Origin: Nocardiopsis endophytica
GTDB taxonomy: Bacteria > Actinomycetota > Actinomycetes > Streptosporangiales > Streptosporangiaceae
Length of the DNA stretch: 52,726 nucleotides
Assembly (NCBI RefSeq): GCF_027706725.1
Contig: NZ_JAQFWQ010000044.1
Coordinates: forward strand, 1 to 52,726
Reading direction: 5' to 3'
Shown: positions 29,921 through 38,682 of the stretch, piece by piece
Position numbering within the stretch: position 1 is the first letter of the stretch
Layout of the letters: each line of letters opens with the position of its first letter
Notes under the pieces: generated by a model
The model's database searches: none
Told to the model about the DNA's origin: nothing
What the model saw: the letters and a program-made list of their open reading frames with translations, nothing else
Translations under genes and position numbers: made by a program

Positions 29921-32182
29921 TCAGCGCCCGCCCAGCACCGCCTCGACGGTGATCGGAAGGTCCCGGAAGCGCCTTCCGGTCGCGTGGTGGACCGCGTTCG
30001 CGATGGCCGCCGCGGCGCCGACCACGCCCACCTCGCCCACGCCCTTCACCCCCAGCGGGTTGACCATCCGGTCCTCCGCTTCGACGAACTCCACGCGCAC
30101 CTCCGGGGCGTCCGCGTTCACCGGGAGCAGGTACTCGCCCATGCTCGCGTTCGCCCACCGCCCCGAGTCGGGGTCCATGCGGGTCGCCTCCAGCAGGGCG
30201 TGCCCCAGCCCCCACAGCATGCCGCCCATCAGCTGGCTGCGCGCCGTCTTGGCGTTGAGCACCCGCCCCGGGGCGAACACCCCCAGCATCCGCCGCACCC
30301 GCACCAGCCCCAGGTCCGGGTCGACCCCCACCTCGGCGAACTGCGCCCCGAACGTCGCCGCCGCGAACCCGGCGTCCGACCGCGGCGGGTCCCACGACCC
30401 CAGCGCCTCCGCGTCGAACATCATGTGCCGCCGCAGCAGCTCGGTGTAGGACTCGCCGCCGCCGTCCCGCACGAACATCCGGCCCCCGGCCACCTCCACC
30501 CGGGCCGGGTCGGCGCCGTGCAGCGGCGAGTCCGGGTCGGCCACCGCCCGCTCCACCATCTGCTCGCGCAGCGCGGTCGCCGCCGTGTGCACCGCCGACG
30601 AGATCGCCCCCGCTCCGGCCGAGCCCACCGCCGCCACCGTCGTGGGCAGGTCGGTGTCGCCGTAGCGCGCCTCCACCTGCTCGGCGTCGATGCCCAGCGC
30701 CGCCGCGGCCACCTGCCGCATCACCGCGCCCACCCCGGTGCCGAACTCCGCGCACGCCGTCTCGGCGACGGCCCGGCCGTCGGCGTGCAGCCGCACCCGC
30801 GCCCGCTGCGGGTTCATCGCCTGGTAGACGGGGTACACGGCCGAGGCCATGCCGGTGCCCACCAGCCAGTGCCCGTCGGTGCGGGTGCCCGGCACCGGGT
30901 CGCGGTCGCGCCAGCCGAACATCTGCGCACCGTGCTCGTAGCACTCCCGCAGCCCCTTGCTCGACCACGGCAGCCCGCTCACCGGGTCGGTGTCGCAGTG
31001 GTTGCGCAGCCGTAGGTCGACCGGGTCGACGCCGAGCTCCGAGGCGAGCTTGTCCATGGCGGTCTCCAGGGCGAACATCCCCGAGGCCTCGCCCGGCGCC
31101 CGCATGAACGCCGGGGTCATCGTGTTCGCGCGGAACAGCCGGTACACGCCCTCGTGGTTCGGGCAGGCGTACATCCGCGCCGGCATCTCCAGCGACGGCT
31201 CGGTCCAGTCGTCGAACGGCGAGGTCGGCGAGAGCTTGTGGTGGCGGATCGCGGTCAGCGTCCCGTCCCGGCGCGCCCCCAGGGTGATGCGCTGCTCCTG
31301 CTCCTCCCGGTGCCCGCAGGCGGTGAACATCTGCTCGCGCGTCACCACCAGCCTCACCGGCGCCCGCACGTGCCGGGCCGCCATCGCCGCCAGGGTCGGG
31401 TGCGCCCAGATCATCGCCTTGGACCCGAAGCTCCCGCCGACCGCCGTGGCCACCACCCGCACCCGCGACGGCGGGACGCCCAGCAGCTCGGACACGGTCA
31501 GCCGGGTCGCGGTCGGCCCCTGCGTGGAGTCGTGGACGGTCAGCCGCCCGTCCTCCCAGTACGCCGTGGCCGCCGCCGTCTCGATCGGGTTGTGGTGGTT
31601 GGCCGCCATCCGGTGCACCGTCTCCACGACCGCGTCCGCCTCGGCCAGCCCGGCCTCCACGTCGCCCCGGCCCAGCCGCCCCGGCAGGAACCCGGCGAGG
31701 ATCCGGTCGGGCTCGTAGGCGCGCTCCCGGCCCTCCTCCAGGGTGGTCACGTGCGGCTCGCCCCGGTACCCGATGCGCAGCAGCGAGGCCGCGTGCCCGG
31801 CCCGCTCCAGGGTGTCGGCGACCACCATCGCCACCGGCTGCCCCGCGTAGTGCACGCGGGCGTCGCGCATCGGGAAGAAGCTCTGCCCGGAGGCGCTCGC
31901 GCCCGCGATCGACGGCAGCAGGTGCGGTTCGGCGGCCAGCGGCGGCAGGTTCAGGTGGCTGAGCACCGCCAGCACCCCCTCCGAGCGCAGCGCCTCCCGG
32001 TCGTCGATCCCGGTCACCTCGCCGGCGGCGATCCCGGCGCCCACCAGCACCGCGTGCACCGTCCCCGGCGGTGCGTACTCGGCGGCGTAGCGCGCCGCCC
32101 CGGTCACCTTCGCGCGGGCGTCGGCCCGGTCCATCGGCCGCCCGGTCTGGGCCGCCCGCGCCTCCTGCGGAACGGTGCTCAT
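29921..32182 (-). CDS. Aldehyde/xanthine-type oxidoreductase, molybdenum subunit (PaoC-like)
   Basis: A 753-residue molybdopterin subunit of the xanthine oxidase family. It has the a/b hammerhead N-terminal domain (residues 20-135) and two molybdenum-binding domains. Conserved features include VGGSFGSKAM, FMRAPGEASGMFALE and the C-terminal KGVGEVGVVGAAAA, whose Glu is the expected catalytic base. The partner subunits and the iron-sulfur pattern in the FAD subunit point to a periplasmic-type PaoABC aldehyde oxidase class, probably detoxifying aromatic aldehydes. No Tat signal is visible on the small subunit here, so the complex is likely cytoplasmic. ATG overlaps the upstream stop (ATGA). Confidence 0.93.
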   Translation of the reverse strand: MSTVPQEARAAQTGRPMDRADARAKVTGAARYAAEYAPPGTVHAVLVGAGIAAGEVTGIDDREALRSEGVLAVLSHLNLPPLAAEPHLLPSIAGASASGQSFFPMRDARVHYAGQPVAMVVADTLERAGHAASLLRIGYRGEPHVTTLEEGRERAYEPDRILAGFLPGRLGRGDVEAGLAEADAVVETVHRMAANHHNPIETAAATAYWEDGRLTVHDSTQGPTATRLTVSELLGVPPSRVRVVATAVGGSFGSKAMIWAHPTLAAMAARHVRAPVRLVVTREQMFTACGHREEQEQRITLGARRDGTLTAIRHHKLSPTSPFDDWTEPSLEMPARMYACPNHEGVYRLFRANTMTPAFMRAPGEASGMFALETAMDKLASELGVDPVDLRLRNHCDTDPVSGLPWSSKGLRECYEHGAQMFGWRDRDPVPGTRTDGHWLVGTGMASAVYPVYQAMNPQRARVRLHADGRAVAETACAEFGTGVGAVMRQVAAAALGIDAEQVEARYGDTDLPTTVAAVGSAGAGAISSAVHTAATALREQMVERAVADPDSPLHGADPARVEVAGGRMFVRDGGGESYTELLRRHMMFDAEALGSWDPPRSDAGFAAATFGAQFAEVGVDPDLGLVRVRRMLGVFAPGRVLNAKTARSQLMGGMLWGLGHALLEATRMDPDSGRWANASMGEYLLPVNADAPEVRVEFVEAEDRMVNPLGVKGVGEVGVVGAAAAIANAVHHATGRRFRDLPITVEAVLGGR

Positions 32183-33177
32183 CGCGCCCCTCCCTGCCGT
32201 TCGGCCGCCATGCGCAGCGCGCGCACCATGGTGCGCTGGGCCAACTCGATCTTGAAGGCGTTCATGCCCCTGGGGACCGCGCCCCGCATCTCCCGGACCG
32301 CGGCCAGCTCGTAGGAGGCGCCCTCGGCCGGGGACCCCACCAGTTCCTCCTCGGCCGCGTGGGCCCGCCACGGCTTGGTCGCCACGCCGCCCAGGCCGAT
32401 TCGGGCCTCGGCGACCATCCCGTCCTCCACGCGCAGCACGACCGCCGCCGAGGCCAGCGCGAACTCGTAGGACTCCCGGTCGCGCACCTTGAGGTAGACC
32501 GAGGTGCGGGCGAACGGGATCCGCGGCACGTCGACGGCGGTGATCAGCTCCCCGTGCGCCACGGGGTGCTCGCGTTCGGGCGTGTCCCCGGGCAGCAGGA
32601 AGAAGTCGTCGACGGGCACGGACCGCTCGCCGTCGGGTCCGCGCAGCCGCACCACCGCGTCCAGGGCGGTCAGCGCCACGGCGGCGTCGGACGGGTGAGC
32701 GGCGATGCAGTGCTCGCTGGTGCCCAGGACGGCGTGGCCGCGGTTCACCCCGCCGACCGCCGCGCACCCGCTGCCCGGCACGCGCTTGTTGCACGCCGCC
32801 CCGCCGTCGCGGAAGTAGGCGCAGCGCACCCGCTGCATCAGGTTCCCGCCGATGGTGGCCATGTTGCGCAGCTGCGGTGAGGCGCCCATCTCCAGCGCCT
32901 GGGCGAGCGCCGGGTAGCGCTCGCGCACGACGGGGTGGGCGGCGACGTCGCTCATCCTGGCCAGGCCGCCGAGCCGCACGCCGCCGTCGGGGCCTTCCTC
33001 GATGCGGGAGATCGGCAGCGCGTTGATGTCGACGACGCGGCGCGGGCGCGCCACGCCGATCCTGAGCATGTCGACCTCGGTGGTGCCGCCGGCCAGGAAC
33101 TCGCTGCCGGGGTCGGAGGCGACCTCTTCGACGGCGGTGGCCACGTCGGACACCCGTGTGTAGGCGAAGGGGCGCAT
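32179..33177 (-). CDS. Aldehyde oxidoreductase FAD/[4Fe-4S] subunit (PaoB-like)
   Basis: A 332-residue FAD-binding subunit. The flavin-binding stretch is FLAGGTTEVDMLR (residues 28-40), then ATIGGNLMQR. Four cysteines, C119, C129, C138 and C157, lie in an insert CAYFRDGGAACNKRVPGSGC plus HCIAAHPSD. This insert is the PaoB/YagS hallmark that binds a [4Fe-4S] cluster and is absent from ordinary xanthine dehydrogenases. ATG at 33177 overlaps the stop of the small subunit by one base (TGATG), and its stop overlaps the large subunit start. Confidence 0.93.
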   Translation of the reverse strand: MRPFAYTRVSDVATAVEEVASDPGSEFLAGGTTEVDMLRIGVARPRRVVDINALPISRIEEGPDGGVRLGGLARMSDVAAHPVVRERYPALAQALEMGASPQLRNMATIGGNLMQRVRCAYFRDGGAACNKRVPGSGCAAVGGVNRGHAVLGTSEHCIAAHPSDAAVALTALDAVVRLRGPDGERSVPVDDFFLLPGDTPEREHPVAHGELITAVDVPRIPFARTSVYLKVRDRESYEFALASAAVVLRVEDGMVAEARIGLGGVATKPWRAHAAEEELVGSPAEGASYELAAVREMRGAVPRGMNAFKIELAQRTMVRALRMAAERQGGAR

Positions 33178-33911
33178 CACTGTGCTCCTTCCGTGCGCGG
33201 GCGGTCGGAGCCGTGGGCCGGGTCGGCCGGATCGGCAGGGTCGGCCGGTCCGACGGAGTCGGGGCCCGGGTCGGCGGCGAAACCGCGCGCCTGCGCCGCG
33301 GCGGCGTCGGAGGCGGTGCCGCCGGGCCCGGCCGTGCCGACCGCGTCGGAGGCGTGCCCCTCGTGCCGGTCGCGCACCTGGCGGATGGCGGCGCGGATGT
33401 TGGGGTAGGCGGCGCACCGGCAGATGTTGCCGCTCATCCACTCGGCGATCTCGGCGTCGTCCCCGGTGTGGCCCTCCTCCAGCAGCGCGACCGCGGACAC
33501 CAGCTGGCCCGGGGTGCAGAAGCCGCACTGGAAGGCGTCGTTGGCGATGAAGGCCTCCTGCACGGGGTGCAGCCGCTCGCCGTCGGCCAGTCCTTCGACC
33601 GTGGTGACCTCCTGTCCTTCGCAGGTGACGGCCAGCGTGAGGCAGGCCAGGACCCGGCGGCCGCCGACCATCACCGTGCAGGCGCCGCAGGCGCCCTGGT
33701 CGCAGCCCTTCTTCGGCCCGGTGACGCCCATGCGCTCGCGCAGCGCGTCCAGCAGGCTCACCCGGGGTTCGACGCGCACGGTGCGCGCGGTCCCGTCGAC
33801 GGTGAGTGCGACGTCCACCTCGCCGGGGCCGAGCTCGGGCGGGCGGGCCTCCCCCCGTCCCTCGCGGCGCGCCTGTGCGGGCAGGCGCGGGCGGCTGGTC
33901 TGGCGGGTCAC
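33177..33911 (-). CDS. Aldehyde oxidoreductase [2Fe-2S] subunit (PaoA-like)
   Basis: A 244-residue two-cluster ferredoxin subunit. The plant-type [2Fe-2S] site uses C70, C75, C78 and C90 (CDQGACGACTV). The second cluster uses C129, C132, C164 and C166 (CGFCTPG and CRC). GTG at 33911 is chosen because GGGGAGG precedes it; the frame is open further upstream without homology. The N-terminal 30 residues carry Arg-rich sequence but no hydrophobic core, so no export signal. After residue 180 there is a 60-residue Asp/Pro/Ala tail including a repeated ADP unit, unusual for the family. First gene of the three-gene operon. Confidence 0.9.
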   Translation of the reverse strand: MTRQTSRPRLPAQARREGRGEARPPELGPGEVDVALTVDGTARTVRVEPRVSLLDALRERMGVTGPKKGCDQGACGACTVMVGGRRVLACLTLAVTCEGQEVTTVEGLADGERLHPVQEAFIANDAFQCGFCTPGQLVSAVALLEEGHTGDDAEIAEWMSGNICRCAAYPNIRAAIRQVRDRHEGHASDAVGTAGPGGTASDAAAAQARGFAADPGPDSVGPADPADPADPAHGSDRPRTEGAQ

Positions 33912-34436
33912 CGCGGCCACCTCCCCGGCGCCTCGGGCTCGGTCATCGCGACGCGGTCCATGGGATCCCCCCGGTTCTGCGCGGACATCGCCGCCCGGGC
34001 CGCGCGCTGCGGCGCGCCCCCTGTCACCTCCCAGGCGGCATCGCCGACCAGCCTCCCCCGGGAGACGGGTCGCGCCATACCGACGCGCGGCAAAGCCCGG
34101 TGCAACTCTGCGCAAGTCTGCGACCTGGGGGAGAGGGAGGGGAGCGTTCGCCGGGACCGGATGGCCGTCGGTGAGCGCCGTGTCCCTAGGAGCGGTGTGA
34201 TTCCCATCCGCCCAGGCCCGCGCGCCTGTGACGTCCCTGGGACGGGACCTGCCCGGCCTGACCTCTGACCTGAGGCCGGCCCTACGGCGAGGCGGCCTTC
34301 GGCCGCCCGCCGAGGGCGGTCGCGAACGGCGAAATCCACACCACTCGGGGGCAGATGGAAGGCGCTCGCGGCTCGGTGCCGGTCCTGAGCCGGATGGCCG
34401 ACGATCGTGCCTTTCAAAGGTGCCAGGCGGACAACG
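33912..34436. other. Intergenic region between SARP gene end and oxidoreductase operon
   Basis: About 525 bases without a supported gene. A leftward frame here gives low-complexity Arg/Pro/Gly sequence. GGCGGCC/GGCCGCC (34291-34307) forms a tight hairpin with a TTC loop and may terminate SARP transcription. Near 34099-34120 GCAACTCTGC and GCAAGTCTGC form a 10-base direct repeat, possibly regulatory for the oxidoreductase operon. Confidence 0.4.
34291..34307. terminator. Hairpin downstream of SARP gene
   Basis: Seven-base perfect arms GGCGGCC and GGCCGCC with a TTC loop, about 130 bases beyond the SARP stop codon. No U-tract follows, so terminator function is tentative. Confidence 0.35.
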
Positions 34437-36494
34437 TCAGCCTTCCCCTGTCGCGGCGGCGATCGCCTTCAGCCAGCCCTCCACCGGGCCGACGGTGACC
34501 ATGCCGCTGCCCGCGCCCGCGATCTCCTTCCGGGCGGGGAGCAACCGGTTGCGGACCTTGACCAGCGTCCGGTGGTCGCCGAGTTCGAGGGCGGTCGCCG
34601 CCTCCAGGCAGCACAGCGCCTCATAGAGCAGGTCCGGCGCGGGCTCGGGGAGCGCACGCAGGGCGGCCCCGGCCTCGTCGGCCTTCCCCGCGTGCAAGAG
34701 CAGGAGCGGTTCGACCCAAGGTCGGTAGGGGCCCCAGTCAGAGTCCGGGGACACACACCCCACTGCCGCGAGCACCGACGACCCGGGCGCCCCGCCCCCT
34801 TCGGCTTCAGGCGACTCGGGCGCCTCCTCCACGGCACTCGGCGCGCCCGGGTGGGCCCTCGAAAGGTGCAGGCACAGCAGCGCCAACGGCAGCAGCCCCT
34901 CCTCGACACCCGGCATCCCCGAGCCCCGCAGTTCCGCGGCCGCGTCGCGGTAGGCCTTCTCCGCGTCGTCGGTGCGCCCCGACACGGCGACCCGGAGCGC
35001 GCGGTACCAGCGGGTGAACACCCGGGCCAGGGGCAGCTCGTTCTGGAGGGACAACCGGTCGACCGCCGCCGCATGCTCATCGGCGGCGGCGAAATCGCCC
35101 AGGCCCGCGCGCGCCTGCATCCGCACCATCCGGCCGAAGACCTCATAGGTCGGCAGCGCGTGCCGGGCCCCGAGCGCGGTGGCCTCCGCGCCTATGGCGT
35201 CGCGCCGCCCGGCCCCGCCCGCGCGCGTGCACGACTGCATGAACACCGCGTTGAGGGCGAACGCCAGCAGCGCCGGGTCGTCGAGACGGCGCGCGATCGC
35301 CTCCGCTTCGCGGGCCGCCTGCGGCCCTCGGGGCGAGCGGACGCCGCGCATCTCCAGGCCGATCGTCGCCAGCAGGCGGCAGCGCGCCGCCGCGTGCTCC
35401 CCGCCGTCCGAGGGGAGCGCCGCGAGCGCCCGCTCTGCGGCGGCGACGATCTCGCGGGCCTGGGCCGGGTCGTCGCTGCGCGGCCAGATCGCGGGAACGT
35501 CGTAGGCGCCGATCACCCGCGCCGCCAGCTCCGGGTCGTCGGCCTCCTCGGCGGCGCGCACGGCGGCCAGACGGTTCTCCCGCGCCGCCTCCAGGCCGCC
35601 GCCACCGGTCACCGCCAGGCTGCGCAGCAGGCCGACCGACGACTCCAGCCGCGCGCGGGAACCGGCCGCCACCGAGCGGTCATAGACGGCGGCGGTGCGC
35701 GCCCACACCTCGGCGGCGGAGCGGGCCGCCTCGGGCCGGTCCAACGCGGGGTCCTGGGCGAGCACGTCCGCCTCCAGGCGCCGGAGGCGCGGCCCCGGGT
35801 CGACCCCCAGGGCGTCGGCGAGGGCCGACCGGGCCCGGCGCAGCACCGCCAGCGCGTCCCCCTGCCGCCCGGAGCGGTACAGGGCCAGCGCCAGGAGCCG
35901 CCACCTCTCCTCCCGCCAGGGGTGGTCGGCGGCCTGGGCGTCCAGGTCCGGGACGGCGTCGGCCGCCTCACCCAGGGCCAGGAGGGAGTCGGCGCGCCGC
36001 TCTACCGCCTGAAGGCGCAGCTCGTTCAGGCGGGCGCGTTCGGCCTGCGCCCAGTGCTCGTCCGCGAAGTCGGCATAGGCGGGGCCCCGCCACAGCCAGA
36101 GGGCGCCGTCGAGCAGCTCCAGCGCGCGCTTCGGCGGCCGGTCCGCGGCCTCGTGCAGGGCGTCCTCGAACCGCCAGGCGTCCACGGTGCCGGGGGCGGC
36201 GCGCAGCGCGTACCCCGGGCCCTCGGTCACGAGCAGCCGGGGCGGGGTGCGCGGCGGGCGGTCCGGCTCCAGGGCGCGCCGGAGCGCGGCCACGAAGGTG
36301 CGCACGGCGCCGACCGCGCCGTCGGGCGGGTCCTCCCAGAGGGCGTCCACCAGGCGGTCGACGGGGACGACCCGCCTTCGGGCGATGAGCAGGAGCGCCA
36401 GCACCGCCCGGTGCCGCGGCCCCTTGAGGGGGACCGCCGCGCCGTCCCGCTCGGCCGCGACCGGCCCGAGCACACCGAACCCGACCCGTTCCAT
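34437..36494 (-). CDS. SARP/AfsR-type regulator with BTAD domain
   Basis: A 685-residue regulator. Residues 1-95 are an OmpR-type winged helix (FGVLGPVAAERDG, LKGPRHRAVLALLL, VDRLVDALWED). Residues 100-245 are the bacterial transcriptional activation domain (WRFEDALHEAADR, LDGALWLWRGPAYADFADEHW). The remaining 440 residues are helical TPR-like repeats; the NB-ARC ATPase module of full AfsR is absent. SARPs activate antibiotic clusters or other genes through heptameric direct repeats at 11-base pitch. Such a repeat exists just upstream (36534-36553). ATG at 36494 has GGAGAGG upstream. It is divergent from a dehalogenase-like hydrolase gene. Confidence 0.9.
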   Translation of the reverse strand: MERVGFGVLGPVAAERDGAAVPLKGPRHRAVLALLLIARRRVVPVDRLVDALWEDPPDGAVGAVRTFVAALRRALEPDRPPRTPPRLLVTEGPGYALRAAPGTVDAWRFEDALHEAADRPPKRALELLDGALWLWRGPAYADFADEHWAQAERARLNELRLQAVERRADSLLALGEAADAVPDLDAQAADHPWREERWRLLALALYRSGRQGDALAVLRRARSALADALGVDPGPRLRRLEADVLAQDPALDRPEAARSAAEVWARTAAVYDRSVAAGSRARLESSVGLLRSLAVTGGGGLEAARENRLAAVRAAEEADDPELAARVIGAYDVPAIWPRSDDPAQAREIVAAAERALAALPSDGGEHAAARCRLLATIGLEMRGVRSPRGPQAAREAEAIARRLDDPALLAFALNAVFMQSCTRAGGAGRRDAIGAEATALGARHALPTYEVFGRMVRMQARAGLGDFAAADEHAAAVDRLSLQNELPLARVFTRWYRALRVAVSGRTDDAEKAYRDAAAELRGSGMPGVEEGLLPLALLCLHLSRAHPGAPSAVEEAPESPEAEGGGAPGSSVLAAVGCVSPDSDWGPYRPWVEPLLLLHAGKADEAGAALRALPEPAPDLLYEALCCLEAATALELGDHRTLVKVRNRLLPARKEIAGAGSGMVTVGPVEGWLKAIAAATGEG

Positions 36495-36533
36495 GCCCGC
36501 CTCTCCTGCTCGCACGCCGGTCCAACGGTATGC

Positions 36534-36553
36534 GCTCATCGGATGCTCATCGG
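36534..36553. promoter_or_regulatory. SARP-type direct repeat between divergent genes
   Basis: GCTCATCGG occurs at 36534-36542 and 36545-36553, an exact repeat with an 11-base pitch. This is the heptamer-plus-four-base architecture of SARP sites. It lies 40 bases upstream of the SARP start and 102 bases before the hydrolase start. Confidence 0.55.
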
Positions 36554-36654
36554 CGCGCGGCACGCTCGGGGCGAAGGCGGACGGAGGGCCGGACGGGGTC
36601 CCGCCCCGCGCCGCCACCGCATCGGACCACCACCACGAAAACGAGGAGAACACC

Positions 36655-37530
36655 ATGGCGCCGACCATTCCCGGATTCGACCTGCGGAGGGTGCCCGTCG
36701 CCGACGGCGTCGAGCTGAACGCGGCCGTGGGCGGCTCGGGCAGCCCCGTCGTGCTGCTGCACGGCTTCCCGCAGACCCACCTGATGTGGCGGCACGTGGC
36801 CGCCGACCTGGCGGCCGACCACACCGTCATCGTTCCCGACCTGCGGGGGTACGGCGCCAGCGACAAGCCCGCCGAGGACGGCGGGGCCTACTCCAAGCGG
36901 ACGATGGCCGCCGATGTCGTGGCGCTGGCCGGCGCCCTGGGGCACGAGCGGTTCGCCCTGGCCGGGCACGACCGCGGGGCCCTGGTCGCCATCCGCGCGG
37001 GGCTGGACCACCCGGGCCGCGTCACCCACCTGGCCAGCCTGGACGTGCTGCCGACGCTGGACATGTGGGACGTGATGCACGGCCGGAGCGCGGCCGTCGG
37101 GTTCCACCTCTACCTGATGGCCCAGCCGCCCGGCCTGCCCGAGCGGATGATCGCCGCCGAGCCGGACGCCTTCTTCTCCTTCTTCCTCGACGCCTGGGGC
37201 GCCGACCCGGAGACGATCCCCGCCGACGTGCGCGGGGCCTACCTGGAGGCGTCCAGGAACGCGGTCCCCTCGATCGTCGCCGACTACAGGGCCTCGGCCG
37301 GGATCGACGCCGAGCACGACCAGGCCGACCGGGACGCGGGCCGGAAGCTGGGCATGCCGGTCACCGTCCTCCAGCAGGACTGGGGCGCGGCGCTGGGGTT
37401 CGACGCCGAGGGCATCTGGAAGGGGTGGGCCGACGACCTGGTCCACCGCACGGTGGCGGCGGGCCACTTCATGGCCGAGGCCGACCCGGCGCGCGTGGTC
37501 GCCGAGCTGCGGGAGCTCCTGGAGCGGTGA
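36655..37530 (+). CDS. Alpha/beta hydrolase, fluoroacetate dehalogenase-like
   Basis: A 291-residue alpha/beta hydrolase closest in pattern to fluoroacetate dehalogenases and epoxide hydrolases. Features: oxyanion-hole HGFPQTHLMW, DLRGYGASDKP, nucleophile Asp in GHDRGA, acid Asp in SLDVLPT, and base His in AAGHFM. The family's Tyr in DYRA is kept. Two dehalogenase residues differ: the second Arg of the GHDRGxR motif is Leu (GHDRGAL), and the Trp of the HW fluoride site is Leu (HLYLMAQP). A different substrate, perhaps an epoxide or ester, is therefore likely. ATG at 36655 follows GAGGAG. Divergent from the SARP gene. Confidence 0.9.
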   Translation: MAPTIPGFDLRRVPVADGVELNAAVGGSGSPVVLLHGFPQTHLMWRHVAADLAADHTVIVPDLRGYGASDKPAEDGGAYSKRTMAADVVALAGALGHERFALAGHDRGALVAIRAGLDHPGRVTHLASLDVLPTLDMWDVMHGRSAAVGFHLYLMAQPPGLPERMIAAEPDAFFSFFLDAWGADPETIPADVRGAYLEASRNAVPSIVADYRASAGIDAEHDQADRDAGRKLGMPVTVLQQDWGAALGFDAEGIWKGWADDLVHRTVAAGHFMAEADPARVVAELRELLER

Positions 37531-37551
37531 CCTGGTGGACCCGTCGGGCGC

Positions 37552-37615
37552 GGGAGCCCGTTGGGGCGGGCGCCGCGGTTCCGACGGCGCCGCGGACGGC
37601 GTTGGCCGGGCTCCC
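37552..37615. terminator. Long hairpin between convergent genes
   Basis: GGGAGCCCG (37552-37560) and CGGGCTCCC (37607-37615) are perfect 9-base arms around a GC-rich interior that contains further self-complementary GGCGCC copies. It lies between the hydrolase stop and the convergent thioesterase stop. Confidence 0.55.
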
Positions 37616-37672
37616 GGCCCGGGTCGGCCCCGCCGTCCACCGCGCCTGCGGGCCGCGGCCGGGCCCTGCGCG

Positions 37673-38110
37673 CTAACGGGTGCGGTTGCCGACCGAGACG
37701 CTCCCCTGCGCGACGGCGACCAGCGTCTCGACGCCATCGGCGTCCACGGTGACCAGGTCGCACCGGCACACCACGCGTGTGCGCCCGGCGCGGACCACCT
37801 GCGCCTCGGCGCGCAGCAGGACGCCGTCGGCGGGCTTGAGGTAGTCGATGGTGTACCCGGCGGTGATCAGGTCCGTTCCGGCGGCGGTGCCCGCGGCGAA
37901 GGTGAGCGCGTTGTCGGCGGCGTAGCCGAGCACGCCGCCGTGCAGCACGCCGTACTGCTGGCGCAGCTCGTCGCGGATGTCCAGCTCCAGCACGGCGCGC
38001 CCGTCGCCGAAGGCGGTCAGCCGGGTGCCGAGCAGGGCGCTGAACGGCTGGGCGCGCAGGACGGCGCGGGCGTCCAGGAGGGCGGGGTCGTCGGTGTCGA
38101 GAGTGTCCAC
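37673..38110 (-). CDS. PaaI-like hotdog thioesterase
   Basis: A 145-residue single-domain hotdog protein. The active-site region is QQYGVLHGGVLGYAADNALTFAA, where the HGG plus following acidic residue (D) is typical for PaaI-type acyl-CoA thioesterases. The terminal sheet TIDYLKPADGVLLRAEAQVV is also family-like. The acyl substrate is not known. ATG at 38110 is four bases from a palindrome shared with the divergent MarR gene, so the two probably form one regulated unit. Confidence 0.9.
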   Translation of the reverse strand: MDTLDTDDPALLDARAVLRAQPFSALLGTRLTAFGDGRAVLELDIRDELRQQYGVLHGGVLGYAADNALTFAAGTAAGTDLITAGYTIDYLKPADGVLLRAEAQVVRAGRTRVVCRCDLVTVDADGVETLVAVAQGSVSVGNRTR

Positions 38111-38113
38111 GGT

Positions 38114-38139
38114 TCCTCATTTCACTAGTGAAGTGAGGA
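38114..38139. promoter_or_regulatory. 26-base MarR operator candidate
   Basis: The two 13-base halves (38114-38126 and 38127-38139) are complementary with a single mismatch. The centre is TTCACTAGTGAA, a perfect 12-base palindrome. It lies immediately upstream of the thioesterase start and 36 bases before the MarR start, so one bound dimer could block both promoters. Confidence 0.75.
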
Positions 38140-38174
38140 TCGCGCCGCCCGGGGCGCTCTGTCAAGATCGGACC

Positions 38175-38648
38175 ATGCCCGGACCTGACGAGCGCCTGTA
38201 CTTCCTGCTGCAGCGGGCGGCCAACCGCCTGCGCACCGACGCCGACCGCCGCCTGGTGGAGGCCGCCGGGGTCACCAGCGCGCAGCTCGGGGCGCTGTTC
38301 GCCGTCCGGGCCGAGCCGGGCATGACCCAGCGCAGGCTCGCCGAGGTGCTCGGCCTGCGCGAGTCCGCCGTGACGGCGCTGGTCCGTCGGCTGGCCGACG
38401 GCGGCCTGGTGGCCAAGCGGGCGCACCCGGAGGAGCACCGGGCGGTGGTGCTGAAGCTGACCGGGGAGGGCGAGGACGCCCTGCGCGAGGCCCGCCCGGA
38501 GATGGACCGCTTCAACGCCGAGGTGCGCGGCCTGCTGGGCGAGGAGGCGTTCCGCGCGACCGCCGCCGGACTGCACCGCCTCGCCTTCGGCCCCGACGAG
38601 GGCGGGGGCGGGGGAGGCGGAGAAGAGGAAGAGCGCGGAAGGGCGTGA
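38175..38648 (+). CDS. MarR-family regulator divergent from thioesterase
   Basis: A 157-residue MarR protein. The winged helix is TQRRLAEVLGLRESAVTALVRRL with wing AHPEEHRAVVLKLTGEG. The last 20 residues are a Gly/Glu-rich tail. ATG at 38175 (MPGPDERLYF) lacks a strong Shine-Dalgarno and the leader after the palindrome is short. Local regulation of the divergent thioesterase is the simplest reading. Confidence 0.92.
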   Translation: MPGPDERLYFLLQRAANRLRTDADRRLVEAAGVTSAQLGALFAVRAEPGMTQRRLAEVLGLRESAVTALVRRLADGGLVAKRAHPEEHRAVVLKLTGEGEDALREARPEMDRFNAEVRGLLGEEAFRATAAGLHRLAFGPDEGGGGGGGEEEERGRA

Positions 38649-38682
38649 CCCTCCCTCCGAGCCGCCCGTGGTGGCCGGAAGG

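Noticed and set aside
33908-34417. Leftward 169-codon gene upstream of the [2Fe-2S] subunit
   Set aside because: Low-complexity Arg/Pro translation; a better Shine-Dalgarno and homology support the GTG at 33911 as the operon start.
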